A DNA stretch of 64,000 nucleotides, from the NCBI RefSeq assembly GCF_000763315.1, contig NZ_JPST01000021.1:172877-236876 (forward strand), given 5' to 3'. The stretch is from Thermoactinomyces daqus (lineage in GTDB: Bacteria > Bacillota > Bacilli > Thermoactinomycetales > Thermoactinomycetaceae). The notes under the pieces were generated by a model. It saw nothing but the letters and a program-made list of their open reading frames with translations. It had not been told where the DNA came from and did no database searches. A program made the position numbers and the translations under genes. Within the stretch, counting starts at the first letter, position 1; each line of letters begins with the position of its first letter. Below are positions 1 through 9,579 of this stretch, piece after piece.

Positions 1-2
1 GG

Positions 3-479
3 ATCGTCTACGATTTGCAGCGGCCATACAATAAGAACATGACATTGGACGAATGCGTGGATAATGTTGATGCCGTTTTGCACAAAAGAGAAGTTCAGCA
101 TGCGATTATCACCGGGGTTTCCCTTGATATGCTGGCAGAGCAAAAGCAGCTGCCCGAACCGTTTCAAACGATTATGGAAGCGGACGAACCTCTTTACGGA
201 ATCGATGAAATTCTGGCTTTAAGCATTACCAATGTTTATGGAACAATCGGCTTGACCAGTTTCGGATACCTTGATAAAAATAAGGTCGGCATTATGAAAA
301 AGCTGAATAATCACGGGGAGCAGATTCATGTCTTTCTCGATGATCTGGTTGCAGGGATCGCCGCTGCTGCCGCAGCCCGGATTGCGCACCAGAATCCGAA
401 TATCAAAAGGTACGATGCCAGTTTGCTGCTGAAGAAAAAAGATGCGGAGAACAGCAGAGATCAAAGGCGGGAAGATTGA
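3..479 (+). CDS. Phosphatidylglycerophosphatase A-like protein (YutG/PgpA family), 5' end cut by window
   Basis: The reading frame is open from the first bases of the window and reads IVYDLQRPYN before the first ATG at 39. Family members carry an N-terminal stretch ahead of this point, so I treat the gene as truncated by the window edge rather than starting at TTG 15 or ATG 39. Recognisable PgpA-family blocks are KREVQHAIITG, LYGIDEILALSI, NVYGTIGLTSFGYLDK and the acidic FLDDLVAGIAAAAAARIAH near the C-terminus. The family dephosphorylates phosphatidylglycerophosphate to phosphatidylglycerol. The Bacillus YutG branch lacks the transmembrane segments of E. coli PgpA, so the exact substrate is inferred. 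The C-terminal 20 residues are charged and poorly conserved. Confidence 0.8.
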   Translation: MVYDLQRPYNKNMTLDECVDNVDAVLHKREVQHAIITGVSLDMLAEQKQLPEPFQTIMEADEPLYGIDEILALSITNVYGTIGLTSFGYLDKNKVGIMKKLNNHGEQIHVFLDDLVAGIAAAAAARIAHQNPNIKRYDASLLLKKKDAENSRDQRRED

Positions 480-628
480 GATCAACTCAATTGAAAACGA
501 CTTGTTTTTAAACCAGGTGCAAGAAGATGTCTGTTTTTTTCGTGATCCTTACTTGTTTATAATAAAGAGGATTGATTAATTTTGTATCATTCCTTATTAT
601 CTGAAAATAGAAAGAGGAGGATTGCATC

Positions 629-1096
629 ATGAATGGAGCATGGTCATCGCTGATGCGAAAAGAAGGAAAGCGGGAACTGGTTGATCCGCTTGGAGGTTGC
701 CGGTATCTGGTGCGGTTTGCGAAGGAAAAGAGCGATCTTATCATCTCAGGCGGGGAAGAGGAGATGGAAGAGCGTATTGAAGAGGAAGCAAAAATGAAAC
801 AGGTGCTGGAAGAAGTATATGAACGCTTTCGCACCCGGCTCTCTTCTTATCTGGAGCATGTGCGCAAGGAAGGAGGGGTTTGGCGTTTTTTTGATGTTGC
901 CTATGGAGTGCAGATCTCCGTAAAATGGGCCGACGGCGCGTGGGAAATCTGGATGGATCAAGATCTGGGTTTTCGTACCCGGGACGAGGAAGAGGCAGCG
1001 GCCTATGTTCGCGGACTTATATTCGAATTTGACTCCTGGCTGGAAAAGGAATTGATGAAATTCCATGATGCCATGGTCGCCATGATGAAAAAATAA
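629..1096 (+). CDS. Hypothetical protein, 155 aa
   Basis: The ATG follows a strong SD (AGAGGAGG) about 7 nt upstream. The product is soluble-looking and charged. A Glu-rich segment at about residues 43-65, which could form a helix or short coiled coil, precedes a Trp/Phe-rich half (GVWRFFDVAYG, WADGAWEIWMDQDLGF) and a helical C-terminus ending in MKK. I see no signal peptide, membrane segment or catalytic motif, and I do not recognise the family. It stands alone between the PgpA-like gene and a lipoprotein gene. A TATAAT at about 556-562 could be its -10, but the -35 is poor. Confidence 0.7.
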   Translation: MNGAWSSLMRKEGKRELVDPLGGCRYLVRFAKEKSDLIISGGEEEMEERIEEEAKMKQVLEEVYERFRTRLSSYLEHVRKEGGVWRFFDVAYGVQISVKWADGAWEIWMDQDLGFRTRDEEEAAAYVRGLIFEFDSWLEKELMKFHDAMVAMMKK

Positions 1097-1167
1097 TCTC
1101 CAGCGCGTCAGAACTATCGTTGGACGAGCCCTGTACCGGAACAATAGCGTCGACCGATCGGGCGGGT

Positions 1168-1180
1168 GGCAAAATTTGCC
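1168..1180. repeat. Perfect 6-1-6 dyad in the 1097-1303 intergenic region
   Basis: GGCAAAATTTGCC is a perfect palindrome about 120 nt before the lipoprotein gene. It matches no operator I can name. I see no open reading frame with an SD in 1097-1303 and no clear terminator after the 155-aa gene. Confidence 0.35.
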
Positions 1181-1303
1181 GTATGGAAGTTTGAGAAGAA
1201 ATGATAGAACCGATCTGGCGGAGATGATAAATTTAATTAAGGATTTGCTAATATAACCGGAATTTGGATTAGGGCGGCTAATGGGAAAGCAGAGGTTGAT
1301 GAC

Positions 1304-1684
1304 ATGATATTACGATGGAGAGTGGCTTGGTTCCTGTTGATCTTTTGTTTCATGTTGTTGAACGCTTGTTCCGGACAGGGGGGCAAGGGGAGTTTGTCCG
1401 GAAAAAGTGAGCATTGGTCTGCCGTATTCCAATATCAGATGAAGGACTCCGTCTTTGAGAAGAAACTGATCATTCGCTATCTGGGCTCCGACGCGGTGAT
1501 GGTTGGCAATGTTACATACAAACTATTGAAAAATGGAAAAGTGGCCGATACAAGAAATTTTGTCTTGGGGGATAACGGGCAATATGAAGCGGTCAGTTTT
1601 GCGCAACAAGCGGAGGACAAGCCTCAGGAGTTGAAGCTGCAGCTGGAATGGAACAACCAAACGGAGACCGTGACTCTGAAATAA
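1304..1684 (+). CDS. Small putative lipoprotein, 126 aa
   Basis: A type II signal peptide is evident: a charged start (MILRWR), a hydrophobic core, then the lipobox LNAC with the acylated Cys at about residue 22. The mature part reads like a small beta-rich domain (FQYQMKDSVFEKKLIIRYLG, VMVGNVTYKLLKNGKVADT), and I cannot assign it a family. The likely location is the outer face of the cytoplasmic membrane. The SD is AGAGG about 9 nt before ATG. The gene is monocistronic and followed at once by a strong terminator. Confidence 0.75.
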   Translation: MILRWRVAWFLLIFCFMLLNACSGQGGKGSLSGKSEHWSAVFQYQMKDSVFEKKLIIRYLGSDAVMVGNVTYKLLKNGKVADTRNFVLGDNGQYEAVSFAQQAEDKPQELKLQLEWNNQTETVTLK

Positions 1685-1699
1685 GCTTGCTCCTCGACA

Positions 1700-1732
1700 G
1701 AACACAGCCGGTTTCGCTGTGTTCTTTTTTTT
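1700..1732 (+). terminator. Intrinsic terminator after the lipoprotein gene
   Basis: Nine-base-pair stem GAACACAGC/GCTGTGTTC with a 7-nt loop, followed by eight T. It separates the lipoprotein gene from the malic enzyme operon. Confidence 0.9.
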
Positions 1733-1838
1733 GGAAGATAAAGTGAACGAAGCAGGGATCCGGCATCGGACGGAGGAATCGTATGTAGAAAGCGAAAAAG
1801 CGCATGTTCGTTCCGTTTTTTAAGTTGCCTAAATTTGA

Positions 1839-1870
1839 TATAATGGGACATGCTGGTGGTCTGACCACCA
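1839..1870 (+). promoter_or_regulatory. Malic enzyme promoter -10 with FadR/GntR-type operator
   Basis: A consensus TATAAT (1839-1844) is followed 9 bp later by the perfect palindrome TGGTGGTCTGACCACCA (1854-1870). Its core TGGTnnnACCA is the half-site arrangement typical of FadR-subfamily GntR regulators. The palindrome covers the predicted transcription start, a repressor position. A FadR-type regulator is the second gene of this transcript, so autoregulation is the simplest reading. The -35 is weak (T-rich). Confidence 0.75.
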
Positions 1871-1895
1871 ACAGTCGGGAAAGGGAGCGATTTTT

Positions 1896-3134
1896 TTGTC
1901 AAGTTTGCGGGAAGAAGCTTTGAAGCTGCATGGTGAGAAGCGCGGAAAACTCACCGTTCAATCCAAAGTTCCGGTGGGATCGGCCCACGATTTGAGCCTG
2001 GCTTATTCTCCGGGAGTGGCTGAGCCTTGCCGGGAGATTCATACCAACCCTCAAACCGTTTACGATTACACAGCGAAAGGAAATCTGGTGGCAGTTGTGT
2101 CGGACGGAACCGCAGTACTGGGGCTGGGAAATATCGGTCCGCACGCAGCCATTCCGGTGATGGAAGGCAAAGCCGTATTATTTAAAGCGTTTGCAGGTGT
2201 CGATGCCTTTCCGCTCTGTCTGGATACAACCGATATCGATAAAATTGTGGAGACTGTAAAGTTGCTTTCCCCGACATTTGGGGGGATCAATCTGGAAGAT
2301 ATTGCCGCTCCGGCTTGTTTCATGATCGAAGAACGGCTGAAAAAGGAACTCGATATCCCTGTCTTTCATGATGACCAGCACGGTACGGCGATCGTCACAT
2401 TGGCCGGATTGATCAATGCCCTGAAAGTCGTGGGCAAAAAGATGGATGAGATTCGCGTTGTCATGAGCGGAGCCGGTGCAGCGGGGATTGCGATCATCAA
2501 GTTGCTGCGGCGCATGGGCGTCAAAGACGTGATCATGTGCGACAGCAAGGGAGCCATCTATGAAGGACGATCCTTCGGGATGAATCCGATCAAGGAAGAG
2601 ATCGCAAAAGTAACCAACCGCACGAGGATTACCGGTGATCTGGCGGAAGCGATTAAAGGAAGCGACGTCTTTATCGGGGTATCCGTGGCAGGGGCCGTCA
2701 CCCCGGAAATGGTCCGCTCGATGAACAATGATCTGATTATCTTCGCGATGGCCAACCCAGTTCCCGAGATCATGCCGGAAGAAGCAATGGAAGCGGGCGC
2801 TGCGGTAGTTGGAACCGGCCGTTCGGACTACGCCAATCAGGTTAACAATGTGCTGGCTTTTCCGGGTATTTTTCGAGGTGCTCTCGATGTGAGAGCCAAA
2901 GGCATTAATGAAGAGATGAAGATTGCGGCTGCTTACGCCATTGCTGATTTGATTGAAGAACATGAATTGTCTCCCCATTACGTGATTCCGAAGCCATTTG
3001 ATCCGCGTGTGGCGGCCAAAGTGGCTGCCGAAGTGGCCAGGGTGGCAATGGAGACGGGAGAAGCCCGGATTCAGGTGGATCCTGAGGAAATCTACAGAAA
3101 AACGATACGCCTGACAAGTTCTTTTGTATCATAA
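1896..3134 (+). CDS. ytsJ: NAD(P)-dependent malic enzyme, 412 aa (YtsJ type)
   Basis: Oxidatively decarboxylates malate to pyruvate, a cytosolic anaplerotic and NADPH-supplying step. The N-terminal malic domain contains [16 protein letters not shown] (about 33-48), [19 protein letters not shown] (about 58-76) with the catalytic Tyr/Lys region, [14 protein letters not shown] (129-142) and the metal-site motif HDDQHGTA (158-165). The NAD-binding domain has the loop SGAGAAGIA (191-199) and later ANPVPEI. The length fits short bacterial malic enzymes without a phosphotransacetylase tail. It starts at TTG with SD GGGAAAGGGAG. A perfect FadR-type palindrome lies just upstream and a FadR-like regulator gene follows after 15 nt, so the two are probably co-transcribed. 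Confidence 0.93.
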   Translation: MSSLREEALKLHGEKRGKLTVQSKVPVGSAHDLSLAYSPGVAEPCREIHTNPQTVYDYTAKGNLVAVVSDGTAVLGLGNIGPHAAIPVMEGKAVLFKAFAGVDAFPLCLDTTDIDKIVETVKLLSPTFGGINLEDIAAPACFMIEERLKKELDIPVFHDDQHGTAIVTLAGLINALKVVGKKMDEIRVVMSGAGAAGIAIIKLLRRMGVKDVIMCDSKGAIYEGRSFGMNPIKEEIAKVTNRTRITGDLAEAIKGSDVFIGVSVAGAVTPEMVRSMNNDLIIFAMANPVPEIMPEEAMEAGAAVVGTGRSDYANQVNNVLAFPGIFRGALDVRAKGINEEMKIAAAYAIADLIEEHELSPHYVIPKPFDPRVAAKVAAEVARVAMETGEARIQVDPEEIYRKTIRLTSSFVS

Positions 3135-3149
3135 GGGTGAAAGTTCCAA

Positions 3150-3830
3150 GTGAGGAAACAAGAAACCGGATCAAACAAATTCAAGGAGATTTTCAAAGGA
3201 ATTCAGCAACTGATCGAAGAGAACGGGCTTCAGCCTGGTGATCGTTTGCTATCCGAACGTGAGTTGTCCGAACGCCTTGGCGCCGGCCGTTCAACTGTGC
3301 GCGAGGTACTGCGCTCGCTTGAACTGTTGGGACTCATCAGCACCAAACGGGGGGAAGGAACTTTTTTGGAGCCTTATCATGCCCATCACCTCGTCGATTT
3401 GCTGGCCGGGTTCATCTTGCGCGACCAGCGGTCAAAAGGGGATCTGACGGAAACGAGAATGCTGATCGAAACCGGCGCGGTTCGGATGGCGGTGAGGAAA
3501 GCGACGAAAGAGCAGATCGACAAACTGGAAAAAATATTGGCTCGAATTGAGCACTTGCTTGAAAAGCAAAACAATCCGAAAAAAGAAGTACGGGATTTTC
3601 ATGCGCAGATTATCAGGATGGCTAACAATTATTTGCTGACCCGGATCTGGTATCCGATTGTTCATTTTGAAGAAGCAATCGGGCAAAAAGGGTGGATGGA
3701 ACAGGAGTATTTTGCGCACAAAATGTTAAGATACTATCATGAAATTGTCCTGGCTTTCAAAAAACGGCAGGAGCTTGAAGCGATGATGCTGTTTGAACGG
3801 ATTTTTTCCTTGATGGAATGCGCGCATTAA
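3150..3830 (+). CDS. FadR-subfamily GntR transcriptional regulator, 226 aa
   Basis: The N-terminal winged helix-turn-helix (about 10-75) carries the GntR signature PGDRLLSERELSERLGAGRS followed by TVREVLRSLELLGLIS and the wing RGEGTFLE. The rest is an all-helical FCD effector domain with likely metal ligands in DFHAQIIRMANN and HKMLRYYHEIV. Start GTG with SD AAGGGTG. The gene sits between the malic enzyme and accD genes, so it plausibly senses an organic acid or acyl-CoA signal and controls the malic enzyme and itself through the TGGT-n3-ACCA palindrome at 1854-1870. The ligand cannot be read from the sequence. Confidence 0.9.
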   Translation: MRKQETGSNKFKEIFKGIQQLIEENGLQPGDRLLSERELSERLGAGRSTVREVLRSLELLGLISTKRGEGTFLEPYHAHHLVDLLAGFILRDQRSKGDLTETRMLIETGAVRMAVRKATKEQIDKLEKILARIEHLLEKQNNPKKEVRDFHAQIIRMANNYLLTRIWYPIVHFEEAIGQKGWMEQEYFAHKMLRYYHEIVLAFKKRQELEAMMLFERIFSLMECAH

Positions 3831-3847
3831 CGTCTTTTATGGCTCCG

Positions 3848-3877
3848 TTGAATCGGATCAAGGGAATGAGATATAAT
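3848..3877 (+). promoter_or_regulatory. Sigma-A promoter for accD-accA
   Basis: TTGAAT (3848-3853), 18-bp spacer, TATAAT (3872-3877). No TGGT-n3-ACCA palindrome occurs in the accD leader, so the FadR-like protein need not control it directly. Confidence 0.65.
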
Positions 3878-3963
3878 GACGGGAGCATAAAAGAATCGGG
3901 ATTTGAAAGGCGAAGCTGTGCTTGAAATGATCGGTTAAGTTCAAACTCAGATGAGGTGTTATT

Positions 3964-4824
3964 GTGTTAAGAGATTTATTCAGAAAGCAAAAGAAATACG
4001 CAACCATCCCTTCTGAGCAAGTCAAAAAGGCGGTCCCCGAAGGGATTATGCAAAAATGCCCGCGGTGCAGCACCATTCTGATCACCAAGGAACTGGAAAA
4101 GAACTTGAAGGTATGCAAAGCGTGCGGTTATCACTTTTCGCTTTCCGCTCCGGAGCGAATCGCCTCCCTGGTTGATGAAGGGCATTTCATTGAGTATGAT
4201 CGGGATTTGTTATCCAAAGATCCGCTTCAGTTCCCCAATTATATGAGCAAACTGAAAAAAGATATGGAAAAAACCAATCTGAATGAAGCAGTTGTTACGG
4301 GAGAAGGGACGATTGGCGGTTATCCGGCCGTGATCGGTGTGATGGATTCACGCTTTCGCATGGGCAGCATGGGATCGGTTGTCGGCGAGAAAATTGCGCG
4401 TGCGGCGGATCGTGCGGCGACGAAACGCTATCCGTTTATTCTGTTTTGCGCTTCAGGTGGTGCCCGGATGCAAGAAGGGGTCCTTTCCTTGATGCAGATG
4501 GCCAAAACAAGTGCGGCGCTGGAGCGTTTGCATCGGGAAAAGGGTTTGTACATTTCCGTGTTGACCAATCCGACGACCGGAGGAGTATCTGCCAGCTTTG
4601 CCTCGCTGGGGGATATCAATATTGCTGAACCGGGGGCGCTGATCGGGTTTGCCGGGCGGCGCGTCATCGAACAGACGGTGCGCCAGAAGTTGCCGGAGGA
4701 CTTTCAGACAGCCGAATTTTTGCTTAAACACGGACAATTAGATCTGGTCGTGGAGCGCCACCAGATGCGTGATACGCTCATGAAAATTCTGGAGCTTCAC
4801 GCATATGGGAGGGAAGCGAAATGA
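3964..4824 (+). CDS. accD: Acetyl-CoA carboxylase carboxyltransferase subunit beta, 286 aa
   Basis: Beta half of the carboxyltransferase that moves the carboxyl group from biotin to acetyl-CoA to make malonyl-CoA for fatty-acid synthesis. A four-cysteine zinc ribbon is visible near the N-terminus (Cys32, Cys35, Cys51, Cys54: CPRC and CKAC). The crotonase-like core follows, with the GGARMQEG oxyanion-type motif and [14 protein letters not shown]. Start GTG with SD GAGGTG about 7 nt upstream. The stop overlaps the accA start (ATGA), so the subunits are translationally coupled, as expected for an alpha2-beta2 complex. Confidence 0.96.
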   Translation: MLRDLFRKQKKYATIPSEQVKKAVPEGIMQKCPRCSTILITKELEKNLKVCKACGYHFSLSAPERIASLVDEGHFIEYDRDLLSKDPLQFPNYMSKLKKDMEKTNLNEAVVTGEGTIGGYPAVIGVMDSRFRMGSMGSVVGEKIARAADRAATKRYPFILFCASGGARMQEGVLSLMQMAKTSAALERLHREKGLYISVLTNPTTGGVSASFASLGDINIAEPGALIGFAGRRVIEQTVRQKLPEDFQTAEFLLKHGQLDLVVERHQMRDTLMKILELHAYGREAK

Positions 4825-5789
4825 AAAATGGCTACTTGGATTTTGAAAAGCCGTTGGTGGAGTTGCGTGACAAGATTGCGGAACTGAAAAAGTTTGCTTC
4901 CGAAAAACAACTGGATATGTCGGAAGAGATCAACACGCTTGAAGCCAAAGCGCAGCGGCTGGAAGATGAGATTTACGGGAACCTGACGGTCTGGCAAAAA
5001 GTGCAGATCGCCCGGCAATCGAGCCGTCCCACGACATTGCACTATATCCATACGATTTTTACCGATTTTATCGAGTTGCACGGGGACCGGCTGTACGGGG
5101 ACGACCCGGCGATTGTCGGAGGAATCGCCAAGTTCAACGGGAGACCGGTGACCGTGATCGGACATGAACGGGGAACGGATACCAAAGACAAGATCGCCCG
5201 CAATTTTGGCTTGCCGCATCCGGAAGGGTATCGCAAGGCGCTTCGCCTCATGCAGCAGGCCAACAAGTTTGGACGCCCGATTATCTGTTTCATTGACACT
5301 CAGGGCGCTCACCCCGGGGTGGAGGCGGAAGAGCGCGGACAAAGTGAAGCGATTGCCCGCAATCTCCGGGAGATGGCCGGCTTCACCGTTCCGATCATCT
5401 GCGTGGTTACCGGGGAAGGAGGCAGCGGCGGAGCTCTGGGGATCGGAGTGGGAAATCGCCTGCTAATGCTGGAGCATGCCTATTATTCCGTCATTTCCCC
5501 GGAAGGAGCAGCCGCGATCCTGTGGAGGGATTCCGCCAAAGCCCAGGAAGCCGCCGAAGCCCTCAAGATCACGGCAGGAGACTTGAAAGAGTTGGGGGTA
5601 ATCGATGAGATTATTCCCGAACCAAAAGGTGGAGCTCATAAAGATCCCATGTTACAATCAAACTATATCAAACAGGCGTTAAATGAACATTTGCAGTCGC
5701 TTTTGCAATTGACGCCGGACGAACTGTTGGAGGATCGTTATAAAAAATACGCTGGTATGGGAGAATTCACTTCCTTGGTGGCAAAGTAA
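4821..5789 (+). CDS. accA: Acetyl-CoA carboxylase carboxyltransferase subunit alpha, 322 aa
   Basis: Partner of AccD. It opens with a helical segment ([19 protein letters not shown]) typical of AccA, then the core [31 protein letters not shown] and the acyl-CoA site [32 protein letters not shown], a family signature spanning about 200-230. The length matches the family (about 315-325). It overlaps accD by 4 nt. A terminator is seen only at 5928, beyond a structured intergenic region, so readthrough towards pfkA is possible. Confidence 0.96.
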   Translation: MKNGYLDFEKPLVELRDKIAELKKFASEKQLDMSEEINTLEAKAQRLEDEIYGNLTVWQKVQIARQSSRPTTLHYIHTIFTDFIELHGDRLYGDDPAIVGGIAKFNGRPVTVIGHERGTDTKDKIARNFGLPHPEGYRKALRLMQQANKFGRPIICFIDTQGAHPGVEAEERGQSEAIARNLREMAGFTVPIICVVTGEGGSGGALGIGVGNRLLMLEHAYYSVISPEGAAAILWRDSAKAQEAAEALKITAGDLKELGVIDEIIPEPKGGAHKDPMLQSNYIKQALNEHLQSLLQLTPDELLEDRYKKYAGMGEFTSLVAK

Positions 5790-5832
5790 AAAACAGAGGC
5801 TGTGGACAAGTTTGGAACGGGAGGGGATTGGT

Positions 5833-5912
5833 GCTTTTCTGCAGCGACCTTTGTGAAAAAAGAAACCGGAGCAAAGAGAAGCACCAAGACCTGACGGACT
5901 CCTGTTTTGGAA
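5833..5912 (+). ncRNA. Structured intergenic RNA upstream of pfkA, unassigned
   Basis: A 13-bp stem (TTGGTGCTTTTCT paired with AGAGAAGCACCAA, one G-U) encloses a second pairing (CTTTGT with GCAAAG). About 20 nt downstream is an intrinsic terminator at 5928-5955. This layout fits an attenuating leader of pfkA-pyk or a small terminated RNA behind accA. I do not recognise a known riboswitch core. Confidence 0.4.
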
Positions 5913-5927
5913 CTTTGTTCACCAGTT

Positions 5928-5955
5928 GAAAAACCGATCAGCGGTTTTTCTTTTT
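5928..5955 (+). terminator. Intrinsic terminator between accA and pfkA
   Basis: Stem GAAAAACCG/CGGTTTTTC with a 5-nt loop, then five T. Confidence 0.8.
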
Positions 5956-6012
5956 GTCCCGCATGGACATTTTTTGTCCCTTAGGGATGGGATATTCTTT
6001 TAATAGTGGTGA

Positions 6013-6978
<966 letters not shown>

Positions 6979-6998
6979 TGAGTAGGGGATGAAAAAGG

Positions 6999-8753
6999 AT
7001 GATGCGAAAGACGAAAATTGTTTGTACGATTGGCCCGGCCAGTGAAGAGATTGGAATTCTGCGCAAGCTGATTTCGAGCGGCCTCAATGTCGCACGCCTC
7101 AATTTTTCACACGGATCGCACGAAGAACATGGAAAACGGATCAGAAATATCCGCGAAGCGGCCAAAGCAGAAGGGAAAAATGTGGCCATCCTCCTGGATA
7201 CGAAAGGTCCGGAGATTCGGACCGGCGATCTGAGGGTACCTGCAGTCGAGCTGGTCGCCGGCGAAAAAATCACTTTGACCACAGAGAATATTTTGGGAGA
7301 TCAAAGCCGGATTTCCGTCTCTTATGAAGGTTTGCCGCAGGATGTCGCAGTCGGTTCATTGATCTTGATCGATGACGGTTTGATCGGATTGACCGTGGAT
7401 GCTGTAGAGGGAACGGAAATTCACTGCACGATCCAAAACGGTGGCACGTTAAAAAACCGCAAAGGCGTAAATATCCCGGGGGTCAAAATCAATCTGCCGG
7501 GAATTACGCAAAAGGATGCAGAAGACATTTTATTTGGAATCGAACAGGGAGTAGACTTTATAGCAGCCTCTTTTGTGCGCAAACCGCAAGATGTCCTGGA
7601 GATTCGCCGGATACTGGAAGAGCATGGTGCGAACATCCCGATCATTTCCAAGATCGAAAATCAGGAAGGAATCGAAAACCTCGATGCCATCCTGGAAGTG
7701 AGCGACGGGCTGATGGTGGCGCGCGGGGATTTGGGAGTGGAAATCCCGGTTGAAGAAGTGCCGGTCGTGCAAAAAGAGATGATTCGCAAATGCAATCAGC
7801 TGGGCAAACCGGTGATCACGGCCACGCAGATGCTGGATTCGATGCAGCGCAACCCCAGACCCACCCGGGCTGAGGCGAGCGATGTCGCCAACGCCATTTT
7901 GGACGGTACGGATGCCATTATGCTTTCGGGTGAAACGGCTGCCGGAAAATACCCGGTTGAAGCGGTAACAACGATGGCACGAATTGCTCTGCGCACCGAA
8001 TCCTCCCTTCGTTACCGGGAACTGTTCCGGCAGCGGACGAGAGAAATCGGCAATACGATCACCGAATCGATCAGCCAGGCGGTTGTACATACTTCTCATA
8101 CCTTGGATTGTTCGGCTATCATCACTGCGACGGAAACGGGTTTCACTGCACGGATGGTTTCCAAATACCGGCCGTTGGCCCCGATTATCGCTGTTACGCC
8201 AAATGAAGATATTATCCGAAAACTTTCTCTCGTCTGGGGCGTATACCCTGTTTTGGGCAAGGAAGCGCCGACAACGGACGAAATGTTTGCCACCGCCATA
8301 TCCGCTTCCCTGGAAAACCGGTGTGTAAAACAAGGGGATCTGGTGGTGATCACCGCCGGCGTGCCGGTCGGGAAATCCGGTACAACCAACTTGATGAAAG
8401 TGCATGTGATCGGCGGAGTGCTCGCCAGCGGACAAGGGATCGGCAAGCAAGTGGTCACCGGGCCGGTCGTCGTTGGCAATACGGCTGAAGAACTGAAGGG
8501 AAAAATGGTCGATGGGGCGATACTGGTTACTCGCGCCACGGATAAGGACATGATTGATTCAATCAAACGGGCCGCCGCGATTATTACGGAAGAAGGTGGA
8601 TTGACCTCCCATGCGGCGGTTGTGGGTGTCAGCCTCGGAATTCCGGTGGTCGTGGGCGTGGAAAATGCAACCAGCCTGTTGGCTGCCGAGACCATGGTCA
8701 CGGTTGATGCGGATCGCGGTCAAATCTATTCCGGTAAAGCCAACGTGCTATAA
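6999..8753 (+). CDS. pyk: Pyruvate kinase with C-terminal PEP-utilising domain, 584 aa
   Basis: Converts phosphoenolpyruvate and ADP to pyruvate and ATP. The barrel contains [11 protein letters not shown] (about 66-76), the [14 protein letters not shown] active-site strand, [12 protein letters not shown] (about 240) and ATQMLDSM. About 110 residues follow the normal end, with [21 protein letters not shown], the mobile PEP-utilising (phosphohistidine-like) domain. This extra domain is normal for Bacillus and Geobacillus enzymes, but its Cys is replaced by Ser-His here (LTSHAA). The gene is the second of the pfkA operon and ends just before a hairpin at 8758. Confidence 0.97.
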   Translation: MMRKTKIVCTIGPASEEIGILRKLISSGLNVARLNFSHGSHEEHGKRIRNIREAAKAEGKNVAILLDTKGPEIRTGDLRVPAVELVAGEKITLTTENILGDQSRISVSYEGLPQDVAVGSLILIDDGLIGLTVDAVEGTEIHCTIQNGGTLKNRKGVNIPGVKINLPGITQKDAEDILFGIEQGVDFIAASFVRKPQDVLEIRRILEEHGANIPIISKIENQEGIENLDAILEVSDGLMVARGDLGVEIPVEEVPVVQKEMIRKCNQLGKPVITATQMLDSMQRNPRPTRAEASDVANAILDGTDAIMLSGETAAGKYPVEAVTTMARIALRTESSLRYRELFRQRTREIGNTITESISQAVVHTSHTLDCSAIITATETGFTARMVSKYRPLAPIIAVTPNEDIIRKLSLVWGVYPVLGKEAPTTDEMFATAISASLENRCVKQGDLVVITAGVPVGKSGTTNLMKVHVIGGVLASGQGIGKQVVTGPVVVGNTAEELKGKMVDGAILVTRATDKDMIDSIKRAAAIITEEGGLTSHAAVVGVSLGIPVVVGVENATSLLAAETMVTVDADRGQIYSGKANVL

Positions 8754-8757
8754 TAAA

Positions 8758-8785
8758 AAAAGCGCTGGAGACATCCAGCGCTTTT
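8758..8785. terminator. Bidirectional terminator between pyk and a minus-strand small ORF
   Basis: Stem AGCGCTGGA/TCCAGCGCT with a 4-nt loop GACA. The plus strand has only four T after it, whereas the minus strand has seven T, so the hairpin is the better terminator for leftward transcription. Confidence 0.85.
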
Positions 8786-8810
8786 CGAATAAGTGCGGAA
8801 TCAATGGGGT

Positions 8811-8885
8811 TTACAGCAGTCCTAAACGGGGGTAGATCCACCAACGGAGTCTTTTGCGCCGTTGTTTTCTCTTTCTGAGTTTCAT
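8811..8885 (-). CDS. Candidate small basic peptide, 24 aa
   Basis: A 25-codon ORF, MKLRKRKQRR then KRLRWWIYPRLGLL, strongly basic in its first half with a Trp-Trp-Ile-Tyr segment after it. An SD (AAAGGAG) lies 10 nt before the ATG. The hairpin just downstream (8785-8758) carries its T-run on this strand, which supports leftward transcription ending after this ORF. No promoter is clear. I do not recognise a family, and function is unknown. The region 8786-9181 holds nothing else I can support. Confidence 0.4.
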   Translation of the reverse strand: MKLRKRKQRRKRLRWWIYPRLGLL

Positions 8886-9181
8886 GATGACGATGCTCCT
8901 TTCTTTCTTAGGTTGCACTTTTTTCAGAATTGATTTTATCTGTAAAAAAGGAATTGGCTGTTCTCATTATGTGAAGTCGGGCGGGCAAATATGTGTACAA
9001 CCCGGTTTTAACCCATCGGCTATTGACTATTATAAAAAGAGTGGCGATCTGGGGCAATAAGACAAAAGTCATAATTGGAAAAAAACTGATGGCAATGGCT
9101 GGAATGCTTCGCTCACAAACCAATTCCTTTTTTCTGTGAATGCTTTTGTCTGATACTTCATTTGGTTGGAGGGAATACTTA

Positions 9182-9576
9182 ATGGAAGAGTATGCAAATG
9201 TACCTTGTAATGAAACCCGAACTATCTCGTGTGGTTTGAGATCGGCCGAACGGAACTGATCCGCCAATTCGGTTCCTCTTACCGTAAGCTGGAAGAAAAC
9301 GGTCTGCTCTTGCCCGTGGTGGACATCCATTGTAAGTATATGCATTCAGCCAAGTATGATGACCTGGTTTTGATCCGTACCGAGATGAAGGAGTTATCCG
9401 GTCCCAAAGTCGTTTTCTCGTACGAGATCTCAAACAAGGAGACCGGTGTAAAGCTGGCGAAGGGGACGACGACACACCTGTGGGTGAATAAAGAGATGAA
9501 AAGAGTAAACATAAAACGTGCATTTCCGGAGATTTATGAGCTGCTGGTTCAGATGCACAATCCGAAAAAAGGATGA
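9182..9576 (+). pseudogene. Acyl-CoA thioesterase (4HBT/YbgC family), disrupted by an out-of-frame deletion
   Basis: A perfect SD (GGAGG, 9 nt spacing) precedes ATG 9182, which opens MEEYANVPCNETR and then runs into a stop at 9257 in that frame. The rest of a hot-dog thioesterase, NYLVWFEIGRTELIRQF onward, continues in another frame from about 9220 to 9576. Family members have about 17-19 residues between these blocks, including the catalytic Asp and the YHxNY strand; these are missing. The break is therefore an internal deletion that also shifts frame. A GTG at 9229 could start a shortened protein, but it has no SD and lacks the catalytic region. The C-terminal part (about 115 aa) is otherwise intact, suggesting a recent event or a sequence error. 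Confidence 0.75.
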
Positions 9577-9579
9577 GGA

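Noticed and set aside
2178..2978. 266-aa antisense ORF opposite the malic enzyme gene
   Set aside because: Long antisense frame caused by codon usage in a highly conserved gene; no SD or domain. The same applies to long antisense frames over pyk, citZ, polA, mdh and the ilvD start.
8854..9060. 68-aa plus-strand ORF with a hydrophobic start and LGC motif
   Set aside because: It lacks an SD, its C-terminal half is not protein-like, and it overlaps the better-supported minus-strand small ORF.
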